NCBI GenBank assembly: GCA_050299555.1
Contig: JBNKWA010000086.1
Location: 1-18,207, forward strand
Reading direction: 5' to 3'
DNA: 18,207 bases
Origin: JBNKWA01 sp050299555
GTDB lineage: Bacteria > Pseudomonadota > Alphaproteobacteria > Rhodobacterales > Rhodobacteraceae
Shown here: positions 1 through 8,406 of the stretch, piece after piece
Layout of the letters: each line of letters begins with the position of its first letter
How positions within the stretch are numbered: position 1 is the first letter of the stretch
Notes under the pieces: model-generated
Database searches by the model: none
Told to the model about the DNA's origin: nothing
The model's input: the letters and a program-made list of their open reading frames with translations, nothing else
Made by a program: the position numbers and the translations under genes

Positions 1-2090
1 AGGCGCAGGTTGAGAGCCAGCGACAGCACCACGCCGATGGCGCCCAGAAGGGTCAGCCACAGCGCCGTCGGCCAGACCGCCAGCACGCCGGCGGCCAGTG
101 CCAGTGCCCGGCGCGCCGGCGGCAGGGGGTTCTCCATCGCCCCCTGAAGCCCGGCGGCGATGCCGTAGGTGCCGATCACCGCCAGCAGGAAGACGCGGCC
201 CATCTCCAGCCAGTCGCCGGAAAGGAACGGCTCGTACGCGATCAGCACCGGCACGATGTAGAGCCCCTTGGCCAGCTTCCACGCCGCGAGGCCGGTCTTC
301 ATCGGCGGTGACTTGGCGATGGCGGCGGCGGTGAAGGCGGCGAGGCACACGGGTGGCGTGACGTTGGAATCCTGGCTGAGCCAGAAGATGATCATGTGCG
401 CGGCGAGAAGGGCGGCCAGCCGGGCCTCGGCCGGAACCACGAGGTCGCGCAAGGGTGCGGCGACCTCGAGCGGCAGCGAGCCCACCAGCGCGGCGGCGTC
501 GCCATGGGGCACCGGCCCGGCCAGCATCTCGATCGCGTCGGGCGCGCCCAGCATCAGCACCGCCCTTGCGGCGTCGGGCAGGGTGCCGTCGGCGATCATG
601 TCCACTACCACGCGGTCGGAGATCATCCCGGCCAGTGCCGGGGCCGACAGGGTCGCGAGCACGATGTAGGCCGCCGTCACCGGCAGCCCCATGCCGAGGA
701 TCAGCGAGGCGAGTGCCACCAGGACGATGGCGAAGATGAGGTTGCCGCCCGACCAGCTTGCGATCATCAGCGAGAAGGTGTTGCCGATGCCGGCGGTGGT
801 GATGACGTTGACGAGGAGCCCCACGGTGCACAGGAGAACCGCGGTGGTGATCATGTTCTCGGCGCCCATCCTGAGCGCCTCGATCACCGCGCGGGGGCCC
901 ATGGGGCGGGCGGTGAGCCAGCTCGACGCGATGACGGCGAGGATGCCGAAGACGGCGGCATAGGTGGGCGTGAACCCGGCCACCAGCATGCCGATCAGAA
1001 GCGCGATGGGGATGATGAAGCTGGCGCCGCCGCGGCGCATCGCCTCGCCGAGCGTGCGGCCGTCGGATTCCATGGGCGCGAGCTGCATGCGCTGCGCCTC
1101 GATGCGGACGAAATAGCCCACAGTGACGAAGTAGAGCAGCGCCGGCAGCACCGAGACGGCGACGATGGTCTCGTAGGGGATCTGGGTGAAGCTTGCCATG
1201 ACGAAGGCGCCGGCACCCATGATCGGCGGCATGAGCTGGCCGCCGGTGGAGGCGGCGGCCTCGACCCCGGCGGCGAAGGTGGGCGGAAAGCCGGCGCGTT
1301 TCATCAGCGGGATGGTGATGACGCCGGTCGAGGCAGTGTTGGCGATGGCCGAGCCCGAGATGGTTCCGGTCAGGCCCGAGGCGATGACCGCGACCAGGCC
1401 GGGGCCGCCGACCAGCTTGCCGGCGATGGCCTTGGAGATGTCGATGACGAAGTCGCCGGCGCCCGAGCGCAGCAGGAAGGCGCCGAAGATGATGAAGAGA
1501 AAGACGTATGTCGAAGAGATCCGGGCGATGGTGCCAAAGAGCGCGTCATCCCCGTAGACGCTGCGGAAGAGCACCGATTCCAGCGACAGGCCGCGAAACG
1601 AGAAGACGCCGGTCAGCCAGCTGCCCCAGAAGGCGACATAGGTCAGGGCCAGAAGGATCAGCACCGGGATGATCCAGCCGACGGCGCGGCGGGTCAGTTC
1701 GATGGCGGTCGCGATCAGGATCGTGCCCATTACCCAGTCGAGCGGTGCCAGCCGCACGCCGCGGGCGTAGATCGCATCCTCGGCGGCGACCATGTAGAGC
1801 GCCGAGACGGCGGCGGCGACGCCGATCGCGAGGTCGATTGCCAGCCCCCAGCGGCTTGCCGCCCAGGCCCCCCGCGCCATCGGATAGGACAGTGCACAGA
1901 GCAGGGCAAACCCGGCGAAGTGAACCGCGTTGCGCTGCAGTTCCGACAGCACGGGCCAGACGGCGACGGCGAGGTGCAGGACCGAGATCAGTACCGCCAG
2001 GACTGCGGCTGCGATGGCGAGCGGGCCGTTAAGGCGGCGACCAGCGGTGGCCGGACCGCCGCCCTCGCGGTCTTGCGGGGGCTGAGCCAC
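1..2090 (-). CDS. TRAP transporter fused permease, TAXI type (partial, C-terminus off window)
   Basis: Inner-membrane permease of a TRAP transporter with the small (DctQ-like) and large (DctM-like) parts fused, driving solute uptake by an ion gradient. I read 696 codons without a stop before the window edge. An N-terminal cytoplasmic stretch is followed by many hydrophobic segments. The DctM-like core shows the signatures TGTISGSAIANTASTGVITI and GLPVTAAYIVLATLSAPAL, typical of fused TRAP permeases. The GTG at 2090 is the first possible start, because the stop codon of the upstream binding-protein gene lies in the same frame only one codon before it. No clear ribosome binding site precedes it, so translation probably depends on coupling to that gene. 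The substrate cannot be told from sequence. The end and any C-terminal extension lie outside the window. Confidence 0.93.
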   Translation of the reverse strand, partial: MAQPPQDREGGGPATAGRRLNGPLAIAAAVLAVLISVLHLAVAVWPVLSELQRNAVHFAGFALLCALSYPMARGAWAASRWGLAIDLAIGVAAAVSALYMVAAEDAIYARGVRLAPLDWVMGTILIATAIELTRRAVGWIIPVLILLALTYVAFWGSWLTGVFSFRGLSLESVLFRSVYGDDALFGTIARISSTYVFLFIIFGAFLLRSGAGDFVIDISKAIAGKLVGGPGLVAVIASGLTGTISGSAIANTASTGVITIPLMKRAGFPPTFAAGVEAAASTGGQLMPPIMGAGAFVMASFTQIPYETIVAVSVLPALLYFVTVGYFVRIEAQRMQLAPMESDGRTLGEAMRRGGASFIIPIALLIGMLVAGFTPTYAAVFGILAVIASSWLTARPMGPRAVIEALRMGAENMITTAVLLCTVGLLVNVITTAGIGNTFSLMIASWSGGNLIFAIVLVALASLILGMGLPVTAAYIVLATLSAPALAGMISDRVVVDMIADGTLPDAARAVLMLGAPDAIEMLAGPVPHGDAAALVGSLPLEVAAPLRDLVVPAEARLAALLAAHMIIFWLSQDSNVTPPVCLAAFTAAAIAKSPPMKTGLAAWKLAKGLYIVPVLIAYEPFLSGDWLEMGRVFLLAVIGTYGIAAGLQGAMENPLPPARRALALAAGVLAVWPTALWLTLLGAIGVVLSLALNLR

Positions 2091-2093
2091 GCG

Positions 2094-3110
2094 TTATTGG
2101 GCGATCAGCCGTTCGGGGACGTCGATGCCCACTTCCTGGTAGTAGCGCACCGCGCCGGGGTGCAGCGGAACCGGCAGCCCGGCAATGGCGCGTTCGATGG
2201 CCATGGCCTTGGTCGCGGGATGGATCGCCTGCAGGAAGGGCAGGTTCTCGTAGATCGTCTTGGTGATCAGATAGACGTTCTCCTCGGGCACGTCGGCGTT
2301 GGTGGCGAGGAAGTTCGGCTGAGCGATGGTGGTCACGTCCTCGGCCTGGCCGGGATAGGTGCCGGCGGGAATCTTGTAGGCCGACCACAGGTCGCGCCCG
2401 GCATCGGCCGTGGCGATCTGTTCATCGGTGAAGCCGAGCAGCTTCACGCCATCGCCGGCGCTTGCGAAAAGCTGGCTGAGCGCGCCGACCGGCACGCCCG
2501 CCGGCGTGCTGATGCCCTTGACCTGGCCGTTTTGCAGCGCTTCGGCGGCGGGGCCGTAGCCGCCCTCGACCAGCGAATAGTCGTTGTAGATGTCCACACC
2601 GAAGCCCGAGAGGATGGCCTCGTTCGATCCGATGGTGCCGGAGTTCCGTGCCCCCAGGGCCACGCTTTCACCCTTGAGCGCGACGAAGTCGTCGATGGTG
2701 CCGGTGCTGGCGGCATCGGCCGAGACGACGAAGTGCTCGACGTTCTCCCACAACATCGACACCGAGCGCAGATTTTCCTGCGGCCCGTCGGCTTCCACCG
2801 GCCCGGTGCCGGTGGCGGCATAGCTGCCGTAGAGGCCCTGGAGGATCGCGAATTGCGCCTCGTTCTCGCGCAGGAGCCGCACGTTCTCGCCGGACCCGGC
2901 CGAACTGATCGCCGACATGCCGATCTTGTCGGAGGGTTCGAGCTTGACCTTGATGAGCGTCGAAAGCGCGACGCCGACGGGATAGTAGGTGCCGCCTGTC
3001 GAAGCGGTTGCCAAGATGTAGTTGGCCTCTTCGGCCAGCGCACCGGTGGCGCCGAAGGCGACGGCCAGCGCCGCCGCGCCGGCAAAGATGTCTCTGCGCT
3101 GTAAAGCCAT
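2094..3110 (-). CDS. TAXI family TRAP transporter solute-binding protein
   Basis: Periplasmic binding protein (338 aa) that would deliver a solute to the fused permease encoded next to it. Residues 1-26 form a signal peptide with an ALA-EE cleavage site. The mature protein opens with the TAXI hallmark ASTGGTYYPVG (about residues 36-46), followed by SAGSGENVRLL and a type II binding-protein fold to the end. The open frame extends upstream to 3191, but the ATG at 3110 is preferred: it begins the signal peptide and is preceded by AGGGAG at good spacing. The stop TAA lies 3 bases before the permease GTG and in the same frame. TAXI proteins are often linked to glutamate or other carboxylates, but this ligand is unknown. 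Confidence 0.93.
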   Translation of the reverse strand: MALQRRDIFAGAAALAVAFGATGALAEEANYILATASTGGTYYPVGVALSTLIKVKLEPSDKIGMSAISSAGSGENVRLLRENEAQFAILQGLYGSYAATGTGPVEADGPQENLRSVSMLWENVEHFVVSADAASTGTIDDFVALKGESVALGARNSGTIGSNEAILSGFGVDIYNDYSLVEGGYGPAAEALQNGQVKGISTPAGVPVGALSQLFASAGDGVKLLGFTDEQIATADAGRDLWSAYKIPAGTYPGQAEDVTTIAQPNFLATNADVPEENVYLITKTIYENLPFLQAIHPATKAMAIERAIAGLPVPLHPGAVRYYQEVGIDVPERLIAQ

Positions 3111-3148
3111 GTCCAATCTCCCTGACCTTGATCTTTTTCGTTGTGCCC

Positions 3149-3177
3149 ATTTGTCCCGAACGGGGCTTCGGTGACAA
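3149..3177 (-). promoter_or_regulatory. candidate sigma-70 promoter for the TAXI-TRAP operon
   Basis: On the minus strand TTGTCA (3172-3177, five of six matches to the -35 consensus) is followed after 17 bases by ACAAAT (3149-3154, weak -10). It ends about 39 bases before the binding-protein ATG. The good -35 and ideal spacing make it plausible, but the -10 is poor. Confidence 0.35.
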
Positions 3178-3208
3178 GCGAAAGCCTCCACCGATGCGCC
3201 AGCCGGCG

Positions 3209-4093
3209 TCAGGTCGCGTCACGCACCGGCGCCGGTGGGCGCGCCAGTTGTACCGCGAGGATGCCCGCCATGATGACCGCCACGCCCGCGAGATCGGCGG
3301 CAGCCAGTGTCTCGCCCAGAACCAGTGCGGCGATGGCAACGCCCAGGAACGGGTTTAGGAAATGGAAGGTCGCGGCCCGCGTGGCGCCGATGCGCCCGAC
3401 GAGGTTGAACCAGACCACGGTCGCCAGCAGCCCGGGCACGATCGTGGTGTAGGCAAACGACAGGACCAGCGGCCATTGCCAGTCCACCGCCCAGGTTTCG
3501 AGCGCCAGCGACACGGGGAACAGCACGGCTGAGCCGACCAGCATCTGCAGCCCAACCACCATCAGCACATTGCTGCCGCCGGACGTGCCTCGAACCAGCA
3601 GGGTGGCGATGGCCAGGGCCAGTACCGCAATCACGCAAAGCCCGATGCCGGCGAGATCGGCACCACCCGACAGGCGAGACTGCATGACCATGAGAACGCC
3701 GGCCAGCCCGGCTGCCATCCCGGCAAGCGCCAGCGGCGACAGTCGCTCGCTGAAGGCCAGCCGACTGATGGCGGCCACGATCAGCGGCAGGGACGAGGCG
3801 ATGATGACCGCCACCGATGCCTCGAGCCGCTGCATGGCAACGAAGATCAGGCCCAGATAGACGCCGTTCTGCAGCAGGCCGAAAAGTACTACCGCCACCC
3901 ATTGCTGTCGGGACAGGCGGGCGCTCTGGCCCAGCGCCCGGGCGAGCAGGATCGCCACGACGCCGGAGATGACGAACCGGAAGCCCAGGATCAGGAACGG
4001 CGGCGCGTATGCCACCGCGATGCGCGCGGACGTGAAGGCGCTGGACCACATGGCAGCGAAGGCCAGCCCCATGGCGATCGCCTTGAGGTCCAT
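3209..4093 (-). CDS. EamA/DMT family transporter
   Basis: Inner-membrane protein of the drug/metabolite transporter superfamily (294 aa), probably an exporter of a small metabolite. It has about ten hydrophobic segments arranged as two EamA repeats. The first begins with the typical AMWSSAFTSARIAV motif, and the second ends near FHFLNPFLGVAIAALVLGE, a classic EamA signature. The ATG at 4093 has GGAAAG a few bases upstream. It lies on the same strand as the HU gene before it (56-base gap) and the TAXI-TRAP operon after it, so it may be read through from the HU promoter. The substrate cannot be predicted. Confidence 0.9.
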   Translation of the reverse strand: MDLKAIAMGLAFAAMWSSAFTSARIAVAYAPPFLILGFRFVISGVVAILLARALGQSARLSRQQWVAVVLFGLLQNGVYLGLIFVAMQRLEASVAVIIASSLPLIVAAISRLAFSERLSPLALAGMAAGLAGVLMVMQSRLSGGADLAGIGLCVIAVLALAIATLLVRGTSGGSNVLMVVGLQMLVGSAVLFPVSLALETWAVDWQWPLVLSFAYTTIVPGLLATVVWFNLVGRIGATRAATFHFLNPFLGVAIAALVLGETLAAADLAGVAVIMAGILAVQLARPPAPVRDAT

Positions 4094-4149
4094 CAGGTTG
4101 CTTTCCGTGACAGCGGAAAAGGCTGCAGGCCGCCCGCTGCCGGCAGCGC

Positions 4150-4440
4150 TCAGGTGTTGATAACGTCTTTCAGCGCCTTGGCGATGGTCACCTTGGCGAC
4201 GCGGTCGGCCGGCTTCTGGATCGACTCGCCAGTGGCCGGGTTGCGGACGGTGCGGGCAGGACGTGCGCGGCAGGCGAACTTGCCGAGGCCGGGGAGCGTA
4301 ACCGAGCCGCCGCCGGCGACTTCATTGGTGACGACGTCGGTCAGCGCGTCGAGGAAGCGGTTGGCGGAGGCCTTGTCGGACCCGACCTTGTCTGCAATCG
4401 ATGCCACCAACTGAGTTTTCGTCATCGCTTTCTGCGCCAT
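4150..4440 (-). CDS. HU family DNA-binding protein
   Basis: Small nucleoid-associated protein (96 aa, HU family about 90) that binds and bends DNA as a dimer. It shows the N-terminal helices (TKTQLVASIADKVG), the core LPGLGKFACRAR and the beta-arm tip RNPATGE (residues 66-72) with the proline that intercalates into DNA, then the C-terminal helix VAKVTIAKALKDVI. It diverges from the major HU in having RPARTV where many have AARTGR, and a cysteine in the core, so it may be a secondary paralogue. AGGGAG lies 6 bases before the ATG at 4440. An alternative ATG five codons in (4425) has no better site. Confidence 0.95.
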   Translation of the reverse strand: MAQKAMTKTQLVASIADKVGSDKASANRFLDALTDVVTNEVAGGGSVTLPGLGKFACRARPARTVRNPATGESIQKPADRVAKVTIAKALKDVINT

Positions 4441-4506
4441 CTCCAGCTCCCTGTTTCGGCAACATCAATTCCCTTCGCACGGGCCGTTTCCTGTGCGGGG
4501 TTCGGA

Positions 4507-4536
4507 GACATAATCGGAAACCGACAACCAAGACAA
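4507..4536 (-). promoter_or_regulatory. candidate promoter for the HU gene
   Basis: On the minus strand TTGTCT (4531-4536) is followed by an AT-rich GATTATGTC region (4507-4515) that could hold a -10 element at 15-18 base spacing. The dyad TCGGAAACCGA (plus strand 4514-4524) lies between them. The AT-rich patch stands out in this GC-rich DNA, but neither hexamer is strong. Confidence 0.3.
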
Positions 4537-4592
4537 TCCCGTTTCGCCACCCTTGCTGCAATTCGCCGAAACACTGTTGCGCAAGGGTAATC

Positions 4593-4616
4593 GGCCGACC
4601 TGGCCCCGGTGCGGCC
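4593..4616 (-). terminator. weak stem-loop after the AMP nucleosidase gene
   Basis: Directly after the amn stop the minus strand can fold GGCCG with CGGCC, plus an inner ACC/GGT pairing, around a GC-rich loop. No T-run follows, so it is at best a weak or Rho-aided terminator before the HU promoter. Confidence 0.25.
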
Positions 4617-6121
4617 TAGAGAAACGCCGTCTCTTCGAAACTGCGGAGCTTGCGCGAGTGCAGGCGTTCGAGAGGCATTTCGCTCAAGGTCTCGACGGCC
4701 CGGATCCCGATCCCGAGATGCTGGGCCACCTGTCGCTTGTAGAAGGCGGTCGCCATGCCGGGCAGCTTGAGCTCGCCGTGGAGCGGCTTGTCGGAAACGC
4801 ACAGGAGCGTGCCGTAGGGGACCCGGAACCTAAAACCGTTGGCGGCGATGGTGGCCGACTCCATGTCGAGCGCGATGGCCCGGCTCTGGCTGAGCCGATG
4901 CACCGGGCCGGACTGGTCGCGCAGCTCCCAGTTGCGGTTGTCGATGGTGGCCACGGTGCCGGTGCGCATGATCTTCTTCAGCTCGTAGCCCTGCAGCCCG
5001 GTGACCTCGGCCACCGCGTCCTCGAGTGCCACCTGCACCTCGGCCAGCGCCGGGATCGGCACCCAGGTGGGCAGATCGTCGTCCAGCACGTGATCCTCGC
5101 GGACATAGGCGTGGGCGAGCACGTAGTCACCCAGCGACTGCGAGTTCCGGAGCCCGGCGCAATGGCCGAGCATCAGCCAGACATGCGGCCGAAGCACCGC
5201 GATATGGTCGGTGATGGTCTTGGCATTCGACGGGCCGACGCCGATGTTGATCATGGTAATGCCGGAACCGCCGTCGCGTTTGAGGTGGTAGGCCGGCATC
5301 TGCGGCTGCTTGGCGACCTGACCGGTGGGCGGTGCGCCCTTGGCGGTGACGATATTGCCCGGCTCGACCAGCGCTTCGTAGGGCGAGCCGGGATCGGCCA
5401 CGGCCTCGCGCGCGAAGCGCAGGAATTCCTCCATGTAGAACTGGTAGTTGGTGAACAGGACGTGGTTCTGGAAATGCTCGGGTGCGGTGGCGGTGTAATG
5501 CGCCAGGCGGGCCAGCGAGTAGTCCACGCGCTGCGCGGTGAAGGGGGCGAGCGGCCGGGTGCCGTCCTGGACCGGCAGCGCCTCGCCGTTGACGATGCGG
5601 TCGTCGGTGGAAACCAGGTCGGGTACATCGAAGAGGTCGCGCAAGGGGCGGGCAAGCTGGTCCTCGATCGAGCCCTCGACGAAGGCGTCCGCGCCCATGG
5701 CGAAGTGCAGGGGTATGGGCGTGTCGCTGGGCCGAACCACCAGCTCGACGCCATGGTTGCCGATAAGAAGGCCAAGCTGCTGGATGAGGTAGTTCCGGTA
5801 GAGCCCTGGATGGGTGATCGTCGCCGCATAGCGTCCCGGCATGGTCACGTGGCCAAAGCTGAGCCGGCTGTCGATCTTGGCAAAGCTCGACGTGGTGATC
5901 GACACTTCGGGGTAGAAGGCGCGGCAGTGCCCCTGGGGCGGCTCGCCGCCCATGACGGACGCGAAGTTCCGGCGCAGGAAACCCGTGGCCTGGTCGTAGA
6001 GCGAGGTCAGCGCATCGACCGCCGTTTCCGCCGTGGTGTGGCGCGACTCCGGTACCGGCGCCGGCGTTATCAGCGGCAGTTCGCTGCCGTGCGGGTTCGG
6101 GATCAACGGCGCGGCCCTCAT
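4616..6121 (-). CDS. amn: AMP nucleosidase
   Basis: Cytoplasmic enzyme (501 aa; E. coli Amn is 484) that hydrolyses AMP to adenine and ribose 5-phosphate. The N-terminal part (about residues 25-190) matches the Amn N-terminal domain, with blocks SFGHVTMPGRYAATITHP and RPSDTPIPLHF. The C-terminal part is a nucleoside-phosphorylase fold, with INIGVGPSNAKT (about 291-301), LGHCAGLRN (318-326), ALDMESATIAANG (about 417-429, the purine/ribose-binding DMES) and CVSDKPLHGELKLPG. The ATG at 6121 overlaps the stop of adenine deaminase as ATGA, so the two are co-translated. A GGAG lies about 11 bases upstream, inside the deaminase gene. The product adenine is the substrate of that neighbour, which strongly supports both assignments. 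Confidence 0.97.
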   Translation of the reverse strand: MRAAPLIPNPHGSELPLITPAPVPESRHTTAETAVDALTSLYDQATGFLRRNFASVMGGEPPQGHCRAFYPEVSITTSSFAKIDSRLSFGHVTMPGRYAATITHPGLYRNYLIQQLGLLIGNHGVELVVRPSDTPIPLHFAMGADAFVEGSIEDQLARPLRDLFDVPDLVSTDDRIVNGEALPVQDGTRPLAPFTAQRVDYSLARLAHYTATAPEHFQNHVLFTNYQFYMEEFLRFAREAVADPGSPYEALVEPGNIVTAKGAPPTGQVAKQPQMPAYHLKRDGGSGITMINIGVGPSNAKTITDHIAVLRPHVWLMLGHCAGLRNSQSLGDYVLAHAYVREDHVLDDDLPTWVPIPALAEVQVALEDAVAEVTGLQGYELKKIMRTGTVATIDNRNWELRDQSGPVHRLSQSRAIALDMESATIAANGFRFRVPYGTLLCVSDKPLHGELKLPGMATAFYKRQVAQHLGIGIRAVETLSEMPLERLHSRKLRSFEETAFL

Positions 6122-7920
6122 GTGACGATCAACTCCGTCTTTTCGAATCTGGTGACGTCTATCAGCCCGACATCGGAGATCCGGAGGCTGGGGATGACCA
6201 CCAGCGCCAGGAGCGAATGCTGCATGTAGGCGTTGTTGAGGCTGCAGCCGCAGTCGGCCATGGCCTTGACCATCGCCGCGGCTGCCTCGGCCACCTCGGC
6301 CGCCGGCGCGTCGGACATCAGCCCGGCGATGGGCAGCTTCACCAGCGCGACCTCACGGCCCTCGCGGAACACCACCACGCCGCCACCCACCTCGCGCAGC
6401 CGGTTCGCCGCCAGCGCCATGTCGGCCTTGGAGGTGCCGACGGCGATCATGTGGTGGCTGTCATGGGCCACCGTCGAGGCCACGGCGCAATCCACGTCAT
6501 AGCCGAAGCCGGACACGAATCCGTTGACCACGCCGCCGGTGGCCCGGTGCCGCTCCACCAGTGCGATCTGGGCGACGTCGTTGGCACGGTCCATCTGCAC
6601 GATGCCCTCGGTCACCGGCAACTCGGCCATCAGCGCCCGGGTCGGGGCCTGGTTCTCGACCACGCCGATCACCCGCGCCACGACCCGCTCGTCGGGCAGG
6701 TTCGAGGGCACGTCGAAATCGCCGGGCTTCAGGTCGCGGGCCATCCTGACCGTCTGGCGGCTGTCGCTCGGCCAGGCAAAGCCGGGCTTTTCCGCCTTCA
6801 GGACGCCGTCCTCGGCCACCACCTGACCGCGGGCGATCACCAGCTCGATAGGCAGCGTCCGCAGGTCCGAGGTCAGGATCACGTCGGCGCGGCGCCCGGG
6901 CGCGATCGAGCCAAGCTCGCGCTCCAGCCCGAAATGGGTGGCGGTGTTGATCGTCGCCATCTGCAGGGCGATGAGCGGTTCGAGCCCGCAATCGATGGCG
7001 TGGCGCACCACCCGGTTCATGTGCCCGTCATTGACAAGGGTGCCGGAATGGCAGTCGTCGGTGCAGAGGATGAAGTTGCGCGGATCGAGCCCCTTCTCGG
7101 TCACCGCGGTGATCTGGGCCTTGACGTCGTACCAGGCCGAGCCGAGTCGCAGCATCGCGCGCATGCCGTTCCTGACCCGGGCTATGGCGTCTTCCTCGCG
7201 CGTGCCCTCGTGATCGTCGGCCGGGCCGCCCGCGGCATAGGCCGGGAAACCGGAGAGGTCGGGCGAGGCGTAGTGCCCGCCCACGGTCTTGCCGGCGGCC
7301 TGGGTGGCGGCGATCTCGGCCAGCATCTTGGCGTCGGCATTGATGACGCCGGGGAAGTTCATCATCTCGCCGAGGCCGATGATGTTGGGCCAGCCCATGG
7401 CCTCGGCCACGTCCGCGGGCGTGATCTCCATTCCGGTCGTCTCCAGCCCCGGCGCCGAGGGGGCGCAGGACGGCATCTGGACGAGGACGTTGATCGGCTG
7501 GGCCAGCGCCTCGTCATGCATCAGCCGCACGCCCCTGAGGCCGAGCACGTTGGCCACCTCGTGCGGGTCCACGAACATCGTCGTGGTGCCGTGGGGGATC
7601 ACCGCGCGGCAGAACTCGGTGACTGTAAGCATGCCCGATTCGATGTGCATGTGACCGTCGCAGAGCCCGGGCATGGCGAAGCGGTCATGGGCGTCGATGA
7701 CTTCGGTACGCTTGCCGAACAGGGCATCGGCCTCGTCGAAGAGGATGGCGGCGAAGCGCCCCGACTTGATGGCGATGGTGGCGCCGGGGATCACCTCGCG
7801 GGAATGCACGTTCACCCAGCGGGCGTTGCGGATCACCATGTCGGCCGGCGCTCGGCCGGCAGCGACGGCGATCAGGTCGGCAGCGACGTCCTGCCAGGGG
7901 GGAAAAGCGGCGTGGTCCAT
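6118..7920 (-). CDS. ade: adenine deaminase
   Basis: Metal-dependent amidohydrolase (600 aa) converting adenine to hypoxanthine and ammonia. Visible features are the metal-binding HxH in CDGHMHIESGM (His90, His92), GTTTMFVDPHEVANVLG (111-127), GHYASPDLSG (215-224), DDHEGT (235-240) and CTDDCHSGTLVNDGHMN (286-302), followed by the second half shared by the Ade family. The length is that of full-length adenine deaminases. The frame stays open to 8379, but family similarity starts at WQDVAADLIAVAAGRAPAD, so the ATG at 7920 is chosen although no good ribosome binding site is visible. It is the first gene of a two-gene operon with amn. Together they degrade AMP to hypoxanthine without the usual AMP deaminase or nucleoside route. 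It diverges from the ABM gene across 120 bases. Confidence 0.97.
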   Translation of the reverse strand: MDHAAFPPWQDVAADLIAVAAGRAPADMVIRNARWVNVHSREVIPGATIAIKSGRFAAILFDEADALFGKRTEVIDAHDRFAMPGLCDGHMHIESGMLTVTEFCRAVIPHGTTTMFVDPHEVANVLGLRGVRLMHDEALAQPINVLVQMPSCAPSAPGLETTGMEITPADVAEAMGWPNIIGLGEMMNFPGVINADAKMLAEIAATQAAGKTVGGHYASPDLSGFPAYAAGGPADDHEGTREEDAIARVRNGMRAMLRLGSAWYDVKAQITAVTEKGLDPRNFILCTDDCHSGTLVNDGHMNRVVRHAIDCGLEPLIALQMATINTATHFGLERELGSIAPGRRADVILTSDLRTLPIELVIARGQVVAEDGVLKAEKPGFAWPSDSRQTVRMARDLKPGDFDVPSNLPDERVVARVIGVVENQAPTRALMAELPVTEGIVQMDRANDVAQIALVERHRATGGVVNGFVSGFGYDVDCAVASTVAHDSHHMIAVGTSKADMALAANRLREVGGGVVVFREGREVALVKLPIAGLMSDAPAAEVAEAAAAMVKAMADCGCSLNNAYMQHSLLALVVIPSLRISDVGLIDVTRFEKTELIVT

Positions 7921-8040
7921 CGCGGCAGTTTCTACCGGCGCGGGGGCGGCGGCAAGGGCCCCTTCGTGTTCGCGTGCGGGGCTGGACCGGCGGCCGGGGT
8001 TCGCGCCACTGTCACGTTCGGGCAAAAGGGGAGGCAAATC

Positions 8041-8388
8041 ATGATCGCGGTGATCTTCGAGGTCGAGCCCGAGGAGGGCAGGCTTGAGGCCTATCTGGAC
8101 CTTGCGGCCGAGATGCGGCCGCTGGCCGAGGCGGTCGAGGGGTTCGTGTCCGTCGAGCGGTTCCGGAGCCTTACCAATCCGGGCAAGCTCCTGTCGGTGT
8201 CGTTCTTCGAGGACGAGGCGGCGCTTGACCGCTGGCGGCAGCTCGAGGCGCATCGCCGGGCGCAGCGGGCGGGGCGCGGGGGGCTCTTTCGTGCCTATCG
8301 GCTGCGGGTTGCCGAGGTGCTGCGGGATTACGGCAAGGACGACCGGGCGGAGGCCCCGGCGGACAGCCGCGCCGTGCATGACGGCTAG
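8041..8388 (+). CDS. antibiotic biosynthesis monooxygenase (ABM) domain protein
   Basis: Small cytoplasmic protein (115 aa) with a ferredoxin-like ABM fold. The pattern IAVIFEVEPEEG, then a helix, GFVSVERFRSLTNPGKLLSV and W-R-x-L-E-A-H-R-x-A-Q (residues 65-75) is typical of this family, including the conserved histidine (His71). Relatives include quinol monooxygenases and haem-degrading enzymes, but most small stand-alone members have no known substrate. The role here is open and the name should not be taken to mean antibiotic synthesis. AGGGGAGG sits 6 bases before the ATG at 8041, fixing the start although the frame is open far upstream. The C-terminal 15 residues are charged and probably disordered. 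Its stop is 18 bases from the stop of the convergent msrC. Confidence 0.85.
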   Translation: MIAVIFEVEPEEGRLEAYLDLAAEMRPLAEAVEGFVSVERFRSLTNPGKLLSVSFFEDEAALDRWRQLEAHRRAQRAGRGGLFRAYRLRVAEVLRDYGKDDRAEAPADSRAVHDG

Positions 8389-8406
8389 GGGCGAAAAGGG
8401 CTGCGA

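Noticed and set aside
396..3104. Open frame of 902 codons on the plus strand
   Set aside because: It is antisense to the TAXI binding protein and permease, whose protein motifs are clear. Its translation is rich in Asp, Gly, His and Arg as expected for a GC-rich shadow frame.
4553..8040. Long plus-strand open frames across amn and ade
   Set aside because: Both are shadows of genes with full catalytic motifs on the minus strand. The second runs in frame into the real ABM gene, whose start is fixed by a strong ribosome binding site at 8041.
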